A stretch of DNA of 64,000 nucleotides from Thermicanus aegyptius DSM 12793 (GTDB lineage Bacteria; Bacillota; Bacilli; Thermicanales; Thermicanaceae): positions 3,425,788-3,489,787 of the forward strand of contig NZ_KI783301.1 of assembly GCF_000510645.1 (NCBI RefSeq), given 5' to 3'. Position 1 is the first letter of the stretch, and each line of letters opens with the position of its first letter. The notes under the pieces were generated by a model, which worked only from the letters and a program-made list of their open reading frames with translations, was not told the origin of the DNA and ran no database searches. Below, piece by piece: positions 48,173 through 60,961 of the stretch. A program made the translations under genes and the position numbers.

Positions 48173-48199
48173 AAAAAAGTTTCAGATATACTCTGAAAC
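48173..48199 (-). terminator. Terminator after jag
   Basis: Minus strand GTTTCAGA, 5-nt loop, TCTGAAAC, then TTTTTTG. It closes the rpmH-rnpA-yidD-yidC-jag transcription unit before mnmE. Confidence 0.92.
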
Positions 48200-48283
48200 C
48201 TTCAGACGATCCTCTCATCAGATTTTTCTTGAAAAAGATGGCGTGTATCTCCCAGTCCGCAGAAATAGTAATTAAAAAGACTA

Positions 48284-48904
48284 CTATTCTTTATAATGGA
48301 TGACAACAGATCGATACGGTTCTTCGCCTTCACTCACGGTTAAAATATGCGGTTCGTTTTGCAAATGGGTATGAATAATTCTTCTCTCATTCGCATTCAT
48401 GGGCTCTAACTTTACACTTTCCTTTGTCTTTAACACCTTTCGAGCAACTCGCTCGGCCAATTCCTCGAGAGACTCTTTTCTCTTTGCCCGATAATTTTCT
48501 GCATCTAGAATGATCCTCTCTTTTCCCTTCGCATACCGTCCTGCCACCGCATTCACCAAATATTGAAGAGCATCTAGGGTTTGACCATGATGACCGATAA
48601 GAACCCCCAGTCTATCACCGACCAAATTGAAATAAACCGCCTCTTTCCGATGGAAAACTTCAATATCTACTTTCATACCCATCTTTTCTATCACATTCAT
48701 CAAAAAATTTTTCCCCTCTTCAATGGGATCAACAATTCGTTCCAATTCCACCTTTGCCGGTTTACTCCCTAAAATTCCAAACAACCCTTTTACAGGTTCT
48801 TCTAAAACCTTAATCACAACCTTCTCTTTCGTAACCTTCATTTCCTGAAGACCACGCTCAACGGCCTCTTCCACGGTCTTGCCAAAAAAAATCATTTTAT
48901 CCAT
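48284..48904 (-). CDS. jag: RNA-binding protein Jag (KhpB, SpoIIIJ-associated)
   Basis: 206 aa: Jag-N domain (about 1-50), KH domain with GVLIGHHGQTLDALQYLVN (about 98-116), R3H domain with MNANERRIIHTHLQ near 175-190. RNA-binding regulator linked to cell elongation and sporulation. Start ATG 48904 has GGAGAGGG; 3 nt after yidC. Confidence 0.95.
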   Translation of the reverse strand: MDKMIFFGKTVEEAVERGLQEMKVTKEKVVIKVLEEPVKGLFGILGSKPAKVELERIVDPIEEGKNFLMNVIEKMGMKVDIEVFHRKEAVYFNLVGDRLGVLIGHHGQTLDALQYLVNAVAGRYAKGKERIILDAENYRAKRKESLEELAERVARKVLKTKESVKLEPMNANERRIIHTHLQNEPHILTVSEGEEPYRSVVIHYKE

Positions 48905-48907
48905 GAT

Positions 48908-49666
48908 CTATGCCCTCTCCTTTACCGGCTCCCTCTTCATCAAGTCTTTTAGGAGATATGTTTGCCCTATTGAAAAGAGGTTTCCAACGACCCAATAGAG
49001 AGACAAGGCTGAAGGGAGACTAATGGCCATGAAAAGGATAAAGAACGGCATGATGTTATTCATCATCTTAATTTGAGGATTGCTCATTTGAGCCGGATTG
49101 ATCGAATTCATCACCCGCATTTGAATATACGTAAAAAGTGCCGCCAGAATGGGAAGAATAAAAAAAGGATCGGAGCTGCCCAATTGGAGCCATAAGAATG
49201 AGGATTCCCTAATATGTTCGCTGCGGCTAATCGCATTATAAAAAGCAATCAAGATCGGTGCTTGAATGAGCAATGGGAGACACCCCGCCATGGGATTAAC
49301 TCCATGCTTTTGGTACAGCTTCATCATTTCTTCCTGCATTTTTTGTGCGTTGTCCTTATATTTCTCCCGAATTTTCATCATTTCGGGTTGTATCTTCTGC
49401 ATTTCCAATGAGCTTTTGTATTGCTTCACCGTTAAGGGTAAAATGGCGAAACGTACCATTAATGTCATGATGACTATGGCTAACCCGTATGAACCCCACA
49501 TATTTTGCGCCAAGAAATCAAGCAACCAATAAAGAGGGTAAACAAAAAAAGCGTCCCAAAAGCCATTTCTCGGATCCGGTGGGGTATTGACGGAACCACA
49601 TCCGGTTAAAAGAGTAATAAACATGAGTAATAGCACTAAAAGGCTAAGAAATCTGAAACGGGACAA
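48908..49666 (-). CDS. yidC: Membrane insertase YidC (SpoIIIJ type, lipoprotein)
   Basis: 252 aa with a lipoprotein signal peptide (LLTGC, lipidated Cys23) and five transmembrane helices; the functional arginine lies in MTLMVRFAILPLT. Inserts membrane proteins and is needed for sigma-G activation in B. subtilis. TTG 49666 is spaced 8 nt from AAGGAG; the GTG at 49675 overlaps that site. Confidence 0.95.
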   Translation of the reverse strand: MSRFRFLSLLVLLLMFITLLTGCGSVNTPPDPRNGFWDAFFVYPLYWLLDFLAQNMWGSYGLAIVIMTLMVRFAILPLTVKQYKSSLEMQKIQPEMMKIREKYKDNAQKMQEEMMKLYQKHGVNPMAGCLPLLIQAPILIAFYNAISRSEHIRESSFLWLQLGSSDPFFILPILAALFTYIQMRVMNSINPAQMSNPQIKMMNNIMPFFILFMAISLPSALSLYWVVGNLFSIGQTYLLKDLMKREPVKERA

Positions 49667-49704
49667 TCGATTCACTCCTTAAATGATATCCAATTCGTAA
49701 ACAC

Positions 49705-49914
49705 TCATTTTAAGGGATCAAATCCACCTGGGTGAAAGGGGTGACATTTGCTGATACGCTTCACACTAAGCCAACCGCCTTTTAAAGGGCCATACTTCTC
49801 TACTGCCTGGTAAGCGTATGTGGAACACGATGGATAGAATCTGCAGGTAGGTGGCTTTAAAGGAGATAGTACTTTCTGATAAAAACGTATGAAAAAAAGA
49901 AGAATTTTTCTCAA
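49705..49914 (-). CDS. yidD: Membrane protein insertion efficiency factor YidD
   Basis: 69 aa, complete. [27 protein letters not shown] with three cysteines and [11 protein letters not shown] are diagnostic. Amphipathic N-terminus associates with the membrane. TTG start after AAGGGATG. Lies between rnpA and yidC as in most bacteria. Confidence 0.96.
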   Translation of the reverse strand: MRKILLFFIRFYQKVLSPLKPPTCRFYPSCSTYAYQAVEKYGPLKGGWLSVKRISKCHPFHPGGFDPLK

Positions 49915-49940
49915 GGTACATCCCTTCTTGTCCTATTTAT

Positions 49941-50291
49941 TTATACCATGAAATCCCCTTTCAATAAAGAGGCTTTTTTTAATAACTTCAACAGAGATTT
50001 CTCAATCTCGTGATACCCGTTCTTCCTTATCCCCACCCTTGCAATGATCACCAAGTCATAACCATTTTTTATCCATGGAGAATGGTTTCTCACCATCTCC
50101 CGTAAAATTCGTTTATAATAATTTCTTTCCACCGCTTTCCCCACTTTTTTCCCTACGGAAAAGCCGACGCGAAAGGGGAGGCTCTCATCATTTTTTGTGT
50201 AGTATATAACGAGAGATGAATCTGCGATCGACCTGCCCCTCTTTAAAGTTAACCCAAAATCCTTGCTTTTCTTAAGACGATGAATCCTCAT
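49941..50291 (-). CDS. rnpA: Ribonuclease P protein component
   Basis: 116 aa basic protein: RLKKSKDFGLTLKRGRSI, VGFSVGKKVGKAVERNYYKRILRE and DLVIIAR. It supports the catalytic RNA in maturing tRNA 5' ends. The RNA-binding RNR motif reads Arg-Asn-Tyr here, a variant of its second arginine. 112 bp separates it from rpmH, including a hairpin terminator. Confidence 0.95.
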   Translation of the reverse strand: MRIHRLKKSKDFGLTLKRGRSIADSSLVIYYTKNDESLPFRVGFSVGKKVGKAVERNYYKRILREMVRNHSPWIKNGYDLVIIARVGIRKNGYHEIEKSLLKLLKKASLLKGDFMV

Positions 50292-50380
50292 TTTTTCCCC
50301 TTTCTCTTTTAAAGAGGATGTTTTGAGAGGCTATTTAAAATTTAGACATATTTCCTGATAAATAAACGCTTTCAACGGTT

Positions 50381-50404
50381 AAAAAAGACCACACAAAGGT
50401 GGCC
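50381..50404 (-). terminator. Hairpin-T6 terminator between rpmH and rnpA
   Basis: Minus strand GGCCAC, loop CTTTGT, GTGGTC, then TTTTTT (50381-50386). It begins at the last base of the rpmH stop codon and may allow partial read-through, giving more L34 than RnpA. Confidence 0.7.
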
Positions 50405-50541
50405 TATGCAGATAATCTTTTTCTACCCTTGCGGCGGCGGGCTTTCAATATCTTTCTGCCATTTTTCGTACTCATTCTTTCCCGAAACCCATGATCCTGT
50501 TTTCTTTTATAATTATTCGGATTAAACGTAGGCTTTGCCAT
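50404..50541 (-). CDS. rpmH: 50S ribosomal protein bL34
   Basis: 45-aa basic protein, [20 protein letters not shown] then [20 protein letters not shown], unmistakable L34. ATG 50541 follows GGGGGTGTGAGG. Strong consensus promoter upstream (50573-50601). First gene left of oriC. Confidence 0.97.
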   Translation of the reverse strand: MAKPTFNPNNYKRKQDHGFRERMSTKNGRKILKARRRKGRKRLSA

Positions 50542-50572
50542 CCTCACACCCCCTCATCGTACATTCTGACTC

Positions 50573-50601
50573 ATTATAAACAGTTCTCCCCTATCTGTCA
50601 A
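50573..50601 (-). promoter_or_regulatory. rpmH: Consensus promoter of rpmH
   Basis: Minus strand perfect TTGACA (50596-50601), 17-bp spacer, perfect TATAAT (50573-50578). Confidence 0.93.
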
Positions 50602-50612
50602 TGATGAGAAAC

Positions 50613-50906
50613 TTTTCCACAGTGCCTGGGATTAAATCACTTGTATTCTTCGTTCCATCGATCTGTTTTCATGACGTTATGCACGCCGTGATCAGATTCT
50701 ATCCACAAGATTTTGTGTTGGGGATTTTTTTTCGACACAAATTGTGGATAAATGAAAAATATAGGCGAGTCATTGATTTTCCTGCACCTTTTTGCTATGA
50801 TTAGATTACTCTTTCTTGTGGATATCTCCATTTATCCACATATTTTTCCACAGCCTGTGGATTTTTTTATTCATCTTTCCCTCTGCTGTGAATTGAATGA
50901 TCCACA
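50613..50906. other. oriC: oriC upstream subregion: DnaA-box cluster
   Basis: Between rpmH and dnaA. Exact TTATCCACA at 50832-50840 (+) and 50743-50751 (-). One-mismatch boxes: 50613-50621, 50677-50685, 50699-50707, 50817-50825 (-), 50844-50852, 50898-50906; a weaker one at 50856-50864 (-). Boxes face both ways, as in the incAB region of bacillar origins. The strand switch of gene direction falls here. Confidence 0.92.
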
Positions 50907-50996
50907 TGTCCTCATCGCTTGCTTTTTATTATTTCTTCTGCATTACGCTCCACGCCATCTTTCACATTTTTTATCGATCATGAGGTGATTCCCTGC

Positions 50997-52337
50997 ATGG
51001 AGGATGTACATGCCCTTTGGGAGGAGATAAAAAGGGAGATCTCAATTAAAATCTCAAAACCTAGCTACGACACATGGTTTGCGGAAACAAGAGCGGTAAA
51101 AGTAACCAATCATCTTGTTCACATTTTTACGCCTAACTTTTTTATAAAAGACTGGCTTCAAAAACATTACAAAAAATTTTTGGAAGAGATGCTTGCCCAA
51201 ATGACCGGGACTTTTTACCAAATTCGTTTCATCTCCCCTGATGATCAAGATCAAGAAAACGTAAACGCTGAATTTGAAGAGAAGGAACCGGTTGTACCTG
51301 ATTACAGAAAAACCTTAAATCCTCGATACGTTTTTGAATCCTTTGTTATTGGTGACGGCAACCGTTTTGCACATGCGGCTTGTTTAGCCGTCGCCGAAAG
51401 ACCTGCACGCTCCTATAACCCCTTATTTATTTATGGTGGAGTAGGTCTAGGTAAAACCCATCTGATGCAAGCGATTGGGCATTATATCTTAGACTATAAT
51501 CCCAATGCGAAAGTGGTATATATTTCTTCCGAGAAATTTACCAACGAATTTATTAATGCGATTCGAGATAACCGGCCTGAAGAATTCAGAAACAAATATC
51601 GCTATGTCGATATCCTCTTAATTGATGATATTCAATTTCTCGCCGGAAAAGAACAAACCCAGGAAGAATTCTTCCATACCTTTAATACGTTGTATGAAGC
51701 GAATAAGCAGATTGTCATATCAAGCGACCGTCCTCCGAAAGAGATCCCCACTCTAGAAGAACGATTGCGTTCCCGCTTCGAATGGGGCTTAATCACCGAT
51801 ATCCAACCCCCGGATCTGGAAACAAGGATCGCCATTCTCAGAAAAAAGGCGAAAGCGGAGCAGCTGGATATCTCTAATGAAGTTATGGTCTATATCGCAA
51901 ATCAAATCGATAGCAACATTCGTGAGCTGGAAGGCGCATTGATCCGGGTGGTCGCCTACTCTTCTCTCACCAATCAAGATATTACCGTCCATTTAGCCCA
52001 GGAAGCGCTCAGAGACATTTTAAGTCAATCAAAAAACCGAGCTATCACCATTCATGATATCCAAAAAATTGTGAGCGATTATTATGGGATACGCATTGAA
52101 GAATTAAAAGGAAAGCGGAGAACCAAGACCTTTGTTCTTCCCCGCCAGATCGCCATGTATCTTTCCCGAGAAATGACAGATCTATCTCTACCAAAAATCG
52201 GAGAGGAATTTGGAGGGAAAGATCACACCACAGTTATCCATGCCCACGAAAAAATCCAGTCGGCTCTCAATACGGATCGAGATGTCCAGAAAGTGATCAA
52301 AGAGATCAAAGAGAGAATAAAAACATTGATCGGTTAA
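50997..52337 (+). CDS. dnaA: Chromosomal replication initiator DnaA
   Basis: 446 aa: domain I (about 1-80, [16 protein letters not shown]), linker, AAA+ domain III with Walker A GGVGLGKT (147-154) and Walker [10 protein letters not shown], and domain IV with the box-binding signature [15 protein letters not shown] near residues 406-420. ATG 50997 follows GAGGTG at 9 nt; the open frame extends upstream into DnaA boxes. Flanked on both sides by boxes, so autoregulation is expected. Confidence 0.97.
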   Translation: MEDVHALWEEIKREISIKISKPSYDTWFAETRAVKVTNHLVHIFTPNFFIKDWLQKHYKKFLEEMLAQMTGTFYQIRFISPDDQDQENVNAEFEEKEPVVPDYRKTLNPRYVFESFVIGDGNRFAHAACLAVAERPARSYNPLFIYGGVGLGKTHLMQAIGHYILDYNPNAKVVYISSEKFTNEFINAIRDNRPEEFRNKYRYVDILLIDDIQFLAGKEQTQEEFFHTFNTLYEANKQIVISSDRPPKEIPTLEERLRSRFEWGLITDIQPPDLETRIAILRKKAKAEQLDISNEVMVYIANQIDSNIRELEGALIRVVAYSSLTNQDITVHLAQEALRDILSQSKNRAITIHDIQKIVSDYYGIRIEELKGKRRTKTFVLPRQIAMYLSREMTDLSLPKIGEEFGGKDHTTVIHAHEKIQSALNTDRDVQKVIKEIKERIKTLIG

Positions 52338-52349
52338 AAGATTCACAAA

Positions 52350-52460
52350 TTATCCCCAGGTGAATTCTTCGCCTTCATCGCCTTGTATCACTTATTCACA
52401 ATTTCACAGGGCCTACTACTATGACCAATTTTTTTTAATAAGCAATTTATATAACTATTA
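52350..52460. other. oriC: oriC downstream subregion: basal unwinding system
   Basis: Between dnaA and dnaN. Boxes TTATCCCCA (52350-52358) and TTATTCACA (52392-52400), a short GC-rich GGGCC, three DnaA-trio repeats read as CTACTACTA (52413-52421), then an AT tract (about 52427-52460) as the unwinding element. Order matches the B. subtilis basal unwinding system. Confidence 0.88.
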
Positions 52461-52499
52461 CCCCTTTACATCCATGTGAAGGGGGAGGAGGGTACCTTA

Positions 52500-53639
52500 A
52501 TGCATTTATGGATCGATCGCGAACAGCTCGTTTACGCCATTCAAACGGTAAGCAGAGCCGTCTCTTCCCGAGTGGTTATCCCTATCTTAGCAGGTATTAA
52601 AATCGATGCAGATGATGAAAAGGTTACTTTTACTGCCAGCGATTCCGATCTCTCCATTTCATATTCTTATCCCATTCAAGAAAACACTCAGTCTCCTCTC
52701 GTTAAAGTGGAACAAACCGGAAGTATTGTGCTATCTGCACGAATCATTGGTGATATGGTTAAGCGCCTCCCCGATGGTTATGTGGAAATTGAAGAGAAAG
52801 AGCACGGTTTGGTTGTGATTCATTCGGAAACGGTTGAATTTAATCTGCATGGAATGGATCCTGAGGATTATCCCCAATTTCCCTCGGTCGAAGATCACTA
52901 TCATTTTCGCCTTCATAGCTCTTCGTTGCGAAAACTTCTAAAACAGGTCATTATTGCAAGCAGCAATTCGGATTCACGTCCCATCTTAAAAGGAATTGAA
53001 TGGACTTTAAAGAACGGAAAACTCTCCTTGACCGCAACCGACAGTCATCGTCTCGCGAAAGGGACAATTACTCTTTCCGAAAGTGATGTGGATGATATTC
53101 GCATCGTAGTTCCCAGTAAGAATTCGCAAGAACTTATAAAATTGTTGGAGGATCGAGAGGAAGAGGTGGAAATCCTTCTCTCGAATACACAGCTTCTTCT
53201 AAAAGCGGAGAACCTCTTCTTCATATCAAGATTATTAGAGGGAAGATACCCGGATACCAGTATGATTATTCCCAAAGGAAGCAAGACCCAAATAACTCTT
53301 TCCACCGATTCGCTTCAAGGATCCTTGGAGAGAGCGCAGTTGATCGCTCAACATGAAAGAAATCATGTCGTGCGCATCAGCAGCATAGAAAATCAAGAAA
53401 TTGAGGTTTATGCATTTTTCCCTGAAGTGGGAAAGTTTTCCGAGAGAATAAGAGGAGTTCAAATAGAAGGGGAAGAAATAAAAATTTCTTTTAATGTAAA
53501 ATATTTGCTCGATGCGTTGCGTACCGTCGATCACCCTGAAGTGGAACTCCATTTTTCAGGTCCTGTTACCCCTTTTCTCATCCATCCGAAGGAATCCGAT
53601 GAAATCCTCCATTTGATCGTGCCGGTTCGTACCAATTAG
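52500..53639 (+). CDS. dnaN: DNA polymerase III beta sliding clamp
   Basis: 379 aa three-domain clamp; IDREQLVYAIQTVSRAVSSR N-terminus, FNLHGMDPEDYPQFP, DSHRLA and the C-terminal LIVPVRTN resemble bacillar clamps. ATG 52500 is 8 nt after AGGAGG; the frame opens at 52476 inside the ribosome site. Follows dnaA by 162 bp containing the unwinding element. Confidence 0.97.
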   Translation: MHLWIDREQLVYAIQTVSRAVSSRVVIPILAGIKIDADDEKVTFTASDSDLSISYSYPIQENTQSPLVKVEQTGSIVLSARIIGDMVKRLPDGYVEIEEKEHGLVVIHSETVEFNLHGMDPEDYPQFPSVEDHYHFRLHSSSLRKLLKQVIIASSNSDSRPILKGIEWTLKNGKLSLTATDSHRLAKGTITLSESDVDDIRIVVPSKNSQELIKLLEDREEEVEILLSNTQLLLKAENLFFISRLLEGRYPDTSMIIPKGSKTQITLSTDSLQGSLERAQLIAQHERNHVVRISSIENQEIEVYAFFPEVGKFSERIRGVQIEGEEIKISFNVKYLLDALRTVDHPEVELHFSGPVTPFLIHPKESDEILHLIVPVRTN

Positions 53640-53713
53640 ATTAAATTGCAATTTTTTGGGAACCATGGGGTTAGAAAATCTTTTCTTACTTGGAGCAAAG
53701 GAGGAGGGAACCA

Positions 53714-53935
53714 ATGGAGGAGGTTTCGATCGAAGGGGAGTATATCACTTTGGGTCAGTTTTTAAAAAAAATGGGGATCGTCCAAACGGGAGGAGAGGTA
53801 AAGGCTTATTTAGAGAAAGGGATCCTCGTGAATAACCAATTAGAGATGAGAAGAGGGAAAAAGCTTTATGCCGGTGATGAAATCCATATTCCAGGGGAGA
53901 AAGATTACCGCATCCTCGGTAAGGCGAGAGAGTAG
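53714..53935 (+). CDS. yaaA: S4-domain RNA-binding protein YaaA
   Basis: 73 aa, S4 fold: YITLGQFLKKMGIVQTGGEVKAYL then VNNQLEMRRGKKL. Conserved between dnaN and recF in bacilli (RlbA in B. subtilis), implicated in ribosome assembly. ATG 53714 follows AAAGGAGGAGGG. Confidence 0.95.
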   Translation: MEEVSIEGEYITLGQFLKKMGIVQTGGEVKAYLEKGILVNNQLEMRRGKKLYAGDEIHIPGEKDYRILGKARE

Positions 53936-53947
53936 GGGGATCTTTAT

Positions 53948-56984
<3,037 letters not shown>

Positions 56985-57311
56985 CCGTTGGGCAACCTTT
57001 ATGCGTTCGAAAAATAACCGGCTAATTGAAATATGCCTTACCTCCATCCTTTACTTTTACCTTACAGAGTCTAAAGAAAACTGAAATGAAAAAAGAGGAG
57101 AGATCTCCTCTTTTTCTTATGGTGCGGGAATTTTCGCCGTTTCATTCAAGCACGAAAAAAGCTGTTTTATCCCATCAAAAACGTATGATTGCAGAACAGC
57201 CTTTTCCTGCGGCGGATTGGCCCCCCTCTTTTCTCTTGATAAAAAGTAGTGTATAGTGGAAAAGATGGGGACTAGATACATATCAGGCCAGTTGAGATTT
57301 AGGAGGATACG
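56985..57311. other. gyrB-gyrA intergenic region
   Basis: 327 bp holding the gyrB terminator (57090-57116) and the gyrA leader with AGGAGG at 57300-57305. A TATAGT at about 57251 may be the gyrA -10 box, but no good -35 is seen. No small gene. Confidence 0.5.
57090..57119 (+). terminator. gyrB terminator
   Basis: AAAAAGAGGAG (57090-57100), loop AGAT, CTCCTCTTTTT (57105-57115), then CTTAT. Confidence 0.85.
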
Positions 57312-59786
57312 ATGATACCGGAAAGCAGAATTGAAGAAATAAACATAAGCCAAGAAATGAAAACCTCTTTTATGGATTATGCCATGAGTGTCATTGTAAG
57401 CCGGGCACTTCCCGATGTTCGGGATGGATTAAAGCCCGTCCATCGGCGCATTCTTTATGCGATGCACCAATTGGGCATGACTCCCGATAAACCCCATAAG
57501 AAATCGGCCAGGATCGTCGGGGAAGTGATCGGTAAATATCACCCCCATGGTGATATGGCGGTATACGATGCCATGGTTCGCATGGCTCAAGACTTTTCCT
57601 ACCGTTATGAATTGGTAGATGGACATGGAAACTTCGGATCCGTGGATGGCGATGCTCCGGCGGCAATGCGGTATACGGAAGCCCGCCTCTCCAAGATTGC
57701 CACGGAACTTTTACGGGATATAAAAAAAGAGACCATCGATTTTCAGGATAACTACGACGGTTCCGAACAAGAGCCGAAGGTTCTTCCTTCCCGCTTTCCT
57801 AATCTTCTAGTAAACGGCGCTTCAGGCATCGCTGTGGGGATGGCGACCAATATTCCGCCACACCAATTGGGGGAGGTGATCGACGGAGTTCTCCTTCTCC
57901 TCGAACGACCGGAGGCGGACGTGAAGGAGTTGATGAGAAAAATCCCTGGTCCCGATTTCCCCACGGGTGGTTTAATTTTAGGACGAGATGGGATCCGGCG
58001 CGCCTATGAAACGGGACGGGGTTCGATCACTGTCCGGGCGAAGGCAAAGATTGAAGAACATAACAACGGGAAAGAAAGGATTATCGTCACCGAGCTCCCC
58101 TATCAGGTGAATAAGGCAAGGTTGATTGAGAAGATTGCCGAATTGGTTCGGGAGAAAAAATTGGATGGAATTACCGATCTCAGGGACGAATCGGATCGTG
58201 AGGGGATGCGCATCGTCATCGAACTGCGCCGGGATGTCAATGCAAAGGTAATCTTGAATAATCTCTATAAGCTGACCGCGATGCAAACCTCCTTTGGGAT
58301 CATCATGCTGGCCTTGGTCGATGGGAGACCCCGCATCTTAAACCTGGCCGAAATGCTGAAGGAATATATTAAACACCAGCAAGAAGTCATCCGACGCAGG
58401 TCTGAATATGATCTGAAACGAGCGGAAGCGAGGAAACACATTGTAGACGGGTTGAAAAAGGCAATCGACATCGTCGATGATTTGGTCGACCGAAAGGGTC
58501 CCATTCGATCCGCGAAAGATAGAGAAGAAGCAAAGGGAAACCTCATGGCAGAGACCTTTACAATTGAAGGGCGCAAGGTTCCCTTAGGTTTTACCGAACC
58601 GCAGGCAGAAGCGATTCTTGATATGCGCCTGCAACAACTGACCGGCCTGTCCATTGAACGGCTCATGGAAGAATTGGAGGAATTACTGGCGCAGATTAAA
58701 GACTTGAAAGAGATTTTGGAATCCCCTGTGAGACTCAATGAAGTGATTAAAGAAGAACTACTGGAGATTAAGAAGAAATATAATGACGAACGAAGGACGA
58801 AGATCACCGCCGATGAAGCGGAACTGGAGATCGAAGATTTGATCCAGGAAGAAGATGTGGTGATCACCCTAACCCATTCGGGATATATTAAACGCCTTCC
58901 TTCCGATACCTACCGGAGCCAACGTAGAGGAGGACGGGGGATTCAAGCCATAGGAACGAGGGAAGATGATTTCGTGGAACATCTTCTCTCGACGAACAGT
59001 CACAGCACCATCCTCTTCTTCAGTAATCGGGGGCGGGTCTACCGTCTTAAGGCTTATGAAGTGCCCGAATACGGCCGCACCGCAAAGGGAATTCCAATTA
59101 TTAATCTGATACAGATCGAGAAAGGGGAAACCATCCAGACCATTGTATCGGTGAAGGATTACCGGGAAGACAATTTTCTCTTCTTTGCTACGAAGAACGG
59201 TTTGGTAAAGAGGACGCCCGTCAGTGAGTTTGAGAACATCCGAAAGAATGGTCTCTACGCCATTACGCTCAAAGAAGAAGATGAATTGATTGGAGTTCGC
59301 CTCACCGATGGAAATCAAGAGATTATTCTAGGCACCAGGATGGGAATGTCGATCCGGTTTAAAGAAGAAGAGGTACGCCCCATGGGGAGAACTGCTGCAG
59401 GTGTAAAAGGGATTCAATTGGAGAGGGGAGATCAGGTCATCGATATGGATATCCTCGAGGAAGGGGATTCCCTCCTTATCGTGACGGAAAATGGATATGG
59501 GAAGAGGACTCCGTTGGACGAATATCGGACGCAAAGCCGGGGAGGGAAAGGGATTAAGACCTTAAATGTAACCCAGAAAAATGGTCCCATTGTCGGCATA
59601 AAGGTGATTGGCGCAGAAGAGGATGTGATGATCATTACGCAAACAGGGGTTGTAATTCGACTTAATGTGGAAAACATCTCCACCATGGGCCGATATACCC
59701 AAGGGGTAAAACTAATTCGCCTGGAGAATGATGAAGAGAAAGTGGCTACCGTCGCCCGTGTACAAAATAGTGTGGATGAGAATTAG
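57312..59786 (+). CDS. gyrA: DNA gyrase subunit A
   Basis: 824 aa. Catalytic Tyr121 ([10 protein letters not shown]), the tower and coiled-coil gate, GyrA box QRRGGRG in the C-terminal wrapping domain, and six beta-pinwheel blades to the end. In the quinolone-binding helix the sequence is [10 protein letters not shown]: Met82 replaces the usual serine (Ser83 of E. coli), while the acidic partner Asp86 is kept. AGGAGG before ATG 57312. Own transcription unit after the gyrB terminator. Confidence 0.97.
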   Translation: MIPESRIEEINISQEMKTSFMDYAMSVIVSRALPDVRDGLKPVHRRILYAMHQLGMTPDKPHKKSARIVGEVIGKYHPHGDMAVYDAMVRMAQDFSYRYELVDGHGNFGSVDGDAPAAMRYTEARLSKIATELLRDIKKETIDFQDNYDGSEQEPKVLPSRFPNLLVNGASGIAVGMATNIPPHQLGEVIDGVLLLLERPEADVKELMRKIPGPDFPTGGLILGRDGIRRAYETGRGSITVRAKAKIEEHNNGKERIIVTELPYQVNKARLIEKIAELVREKKLDGITDLRDESDREGMRIVIELRRDVNAKVILNNLYKLTAMQTSFGIIMLALVDGRPRILNLAEMLKEYIKHQQEVIRRRSEYDLKRAEARKHIVDGLKKAIDIVDDLVDRKGPIRSAKDREEAKGNLMAETFTIEGRKVPLGFTEPQAEAILDMRLQQLTGLSIERLMEELEELLAQIKDLKEILESPVRLNEVIKEELLEIKKKYNDERRTKITADEAELEIEDLIQEEDVVITLTHSGYIKRLPSDTYRSQRRGGRGIQAIGTREDDFVEHLLSTNSHSTILFFSNRGRVYRLKAYEVPEYGRTAKGIPIINLIQIEKGETIQTIVSVKDYREDNFLFFATKNGLVKRTPVSEFENIRKNGLYAITLKEEDELIGVRLTDGNQEIILGTRMGMSIRFKEEEVRPMGRTAAGVKGIQLERGDQVIDMDILEEGDSLLIVTENGYGKRTPLDEYRTQSRGGKGIKTLNVTQKNGPIVGIKVIGAEEDVMIITQTGVVIRLNVENISTMGRYTQGVKLIRLENDEEKVATVARVQNSVDEN

Positions 59787-59850
59787 CGTATTGTTGTTTC
59801 GCCGTATTCATAATAAAATGAAGAGGAACGACGAAGAAGGGAAGATTCCA

Positions 59851-60933
59851 ATGCCGGAAATTCCAGTCAGCCGGGGGATGATCGGGAAAAAATTGGATAA
59901 GGACATCTTATCTCCTTTTGGAGGTTTACTCTATCAAAAAGGACATCCCTTAAGGGAAAAGGATGTGGAATTTCTCCTCGCCTTTAAGATCCAAACGATC
60001 TCGGTAGAGGAGGAAAGCAGAGAAGGTGAGGGCAAACACGGGACCAAAAAAGATCATTCCTCTCCTTCTCCCAAGGGGGAACAAGAATCGTCCTTCATCA
60101 AGGATTTCCGTCATGCGGTCAAAGAGATGGAGAAGATCTTCATTCGGCTTATGGCAGGAGGATCTCTTTCCGTCGCTGAAATCCGGCAGTGGTTAAAACC
60201 TTTGGTAGAGAAAACGGAAGGAAGCACCGGCTGGCTTTACTCCTTTCAGGAGAATAGCCCAAAGAATTACCAGGCCTATCATGCCGTCGGGACGGCATTG
60301 CTATCGGTTGGCATTGCACGGAGTGCAAAACTTCCCAAAAATGAATGGATGCAGATCGGGTTGGCCGGGCTTCTAAGCGATTTGGGGAAAGTGAAGATCC
60401 CGTCTTCCATCCTGCAAAAGAAAGGTCCTCTGACAAAGGAGGAGTGGGAAGAGGTCCGCCGCCATCCCGTTTACGGCTTCGAGTTGTTAAAGAACGTGAA
60501 AGGGATCACGGAAGGGGTGATTCTTTCTTCTTTACAACACCATGAACGCCTTGATGGTTCAGGCTATCCTTTAAACCTAACGAGGGAGAAAATTCATCCA
60601 TACGCGAAAATTGTGGCCATTGCCGATGTGATTCACGCCGCATCCTCAACGAAACCCTATCGAACCGCCTGCTCCCCATTTCAGGTGATGGAGCAAATGA
60701 GGGTAGAGATGACGAATCAATTTGATACGGGTTATCTCCATACCTTGATTCAATCCTTACTTCAGCTCCCATTGGGTACACCGGTTTTGTTGAGTGACGG
60801 CAGAGTGGGAAAGATTCTCTATTTCATGCCCACTTCCCCTTTACGACCCATTCTAGATGTCGATGGAGATCCGATTTCCCTCATGGATCGAAAAGAGCTA
60901 CATTTAGAGAAAATATTGATCGAATACCAATGA
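59851..60933 (+). CDS. HD-GYP-domain protein with degenerate HD motif
   Basis: 360 aa from ATG 59851, which follows GAAGGG by 9 nt. N-terminal domain (about 1-70) of unclear family, a charged linker, then HD-GYP domain (about 135-300): His144 (AYHAVGTAL), Ser176-Asp177 where the catalytic His-Asp should be (LLSDLGKVKIP), His205 (RRHPVYGFELL), HHERLDGSGYP (230-240), and a short C-terminal domain (VLLSDGRVGKI). The GYP loop is intact but the HD histidine is serine, so c-di-GMP hydrolysis is doubtful. The 3' end of gyrA lies 64 nt upstream. Similar genes follow gyrA in related bacilli. Confidence 0.85.
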   Translation: MPEIPVSRGMIGKKLDKDILSPFGGLLYQKGHPLREKDVEFLLAFKIQTISVEEESREGEGKHGTKKDHSSPSPKGEQESSFIKDFRHAVKEMEKIFIRLMAGGSLSVAEIRQWLKPLVEKTEGSTGWLYSFQENSPKNYQAYHAVGTALLSVGIARSAKLPKNEWMQIGLAGLLSDLGKVKIPSSILQKKGPLTKEEWEEVRRHPVYGFELLKNVKGITEGVILSSLQHHERLDGSGYPLNLTREKIHPYAKIVAIADVIHAASSTKPYRTACSPFQVMEQMRVEMTNQFDTGYLHTLIQSLLQLPLGTPVLLSDGRVGKILYFMPTSPLRPILDVDGDPISLMDRKELHLEKILIEYQ

Positions 60934-60961
60934 GATGTTCATGTACAAGGAGAGGCGGACC

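Noticed and set aside
58265-58867. 200-aa Ser-rich open frame antisense to gyrA
   Set aside because: Low-complexity complement of the Glu/Lys-rich gyrA coiled-coil; no start signal.
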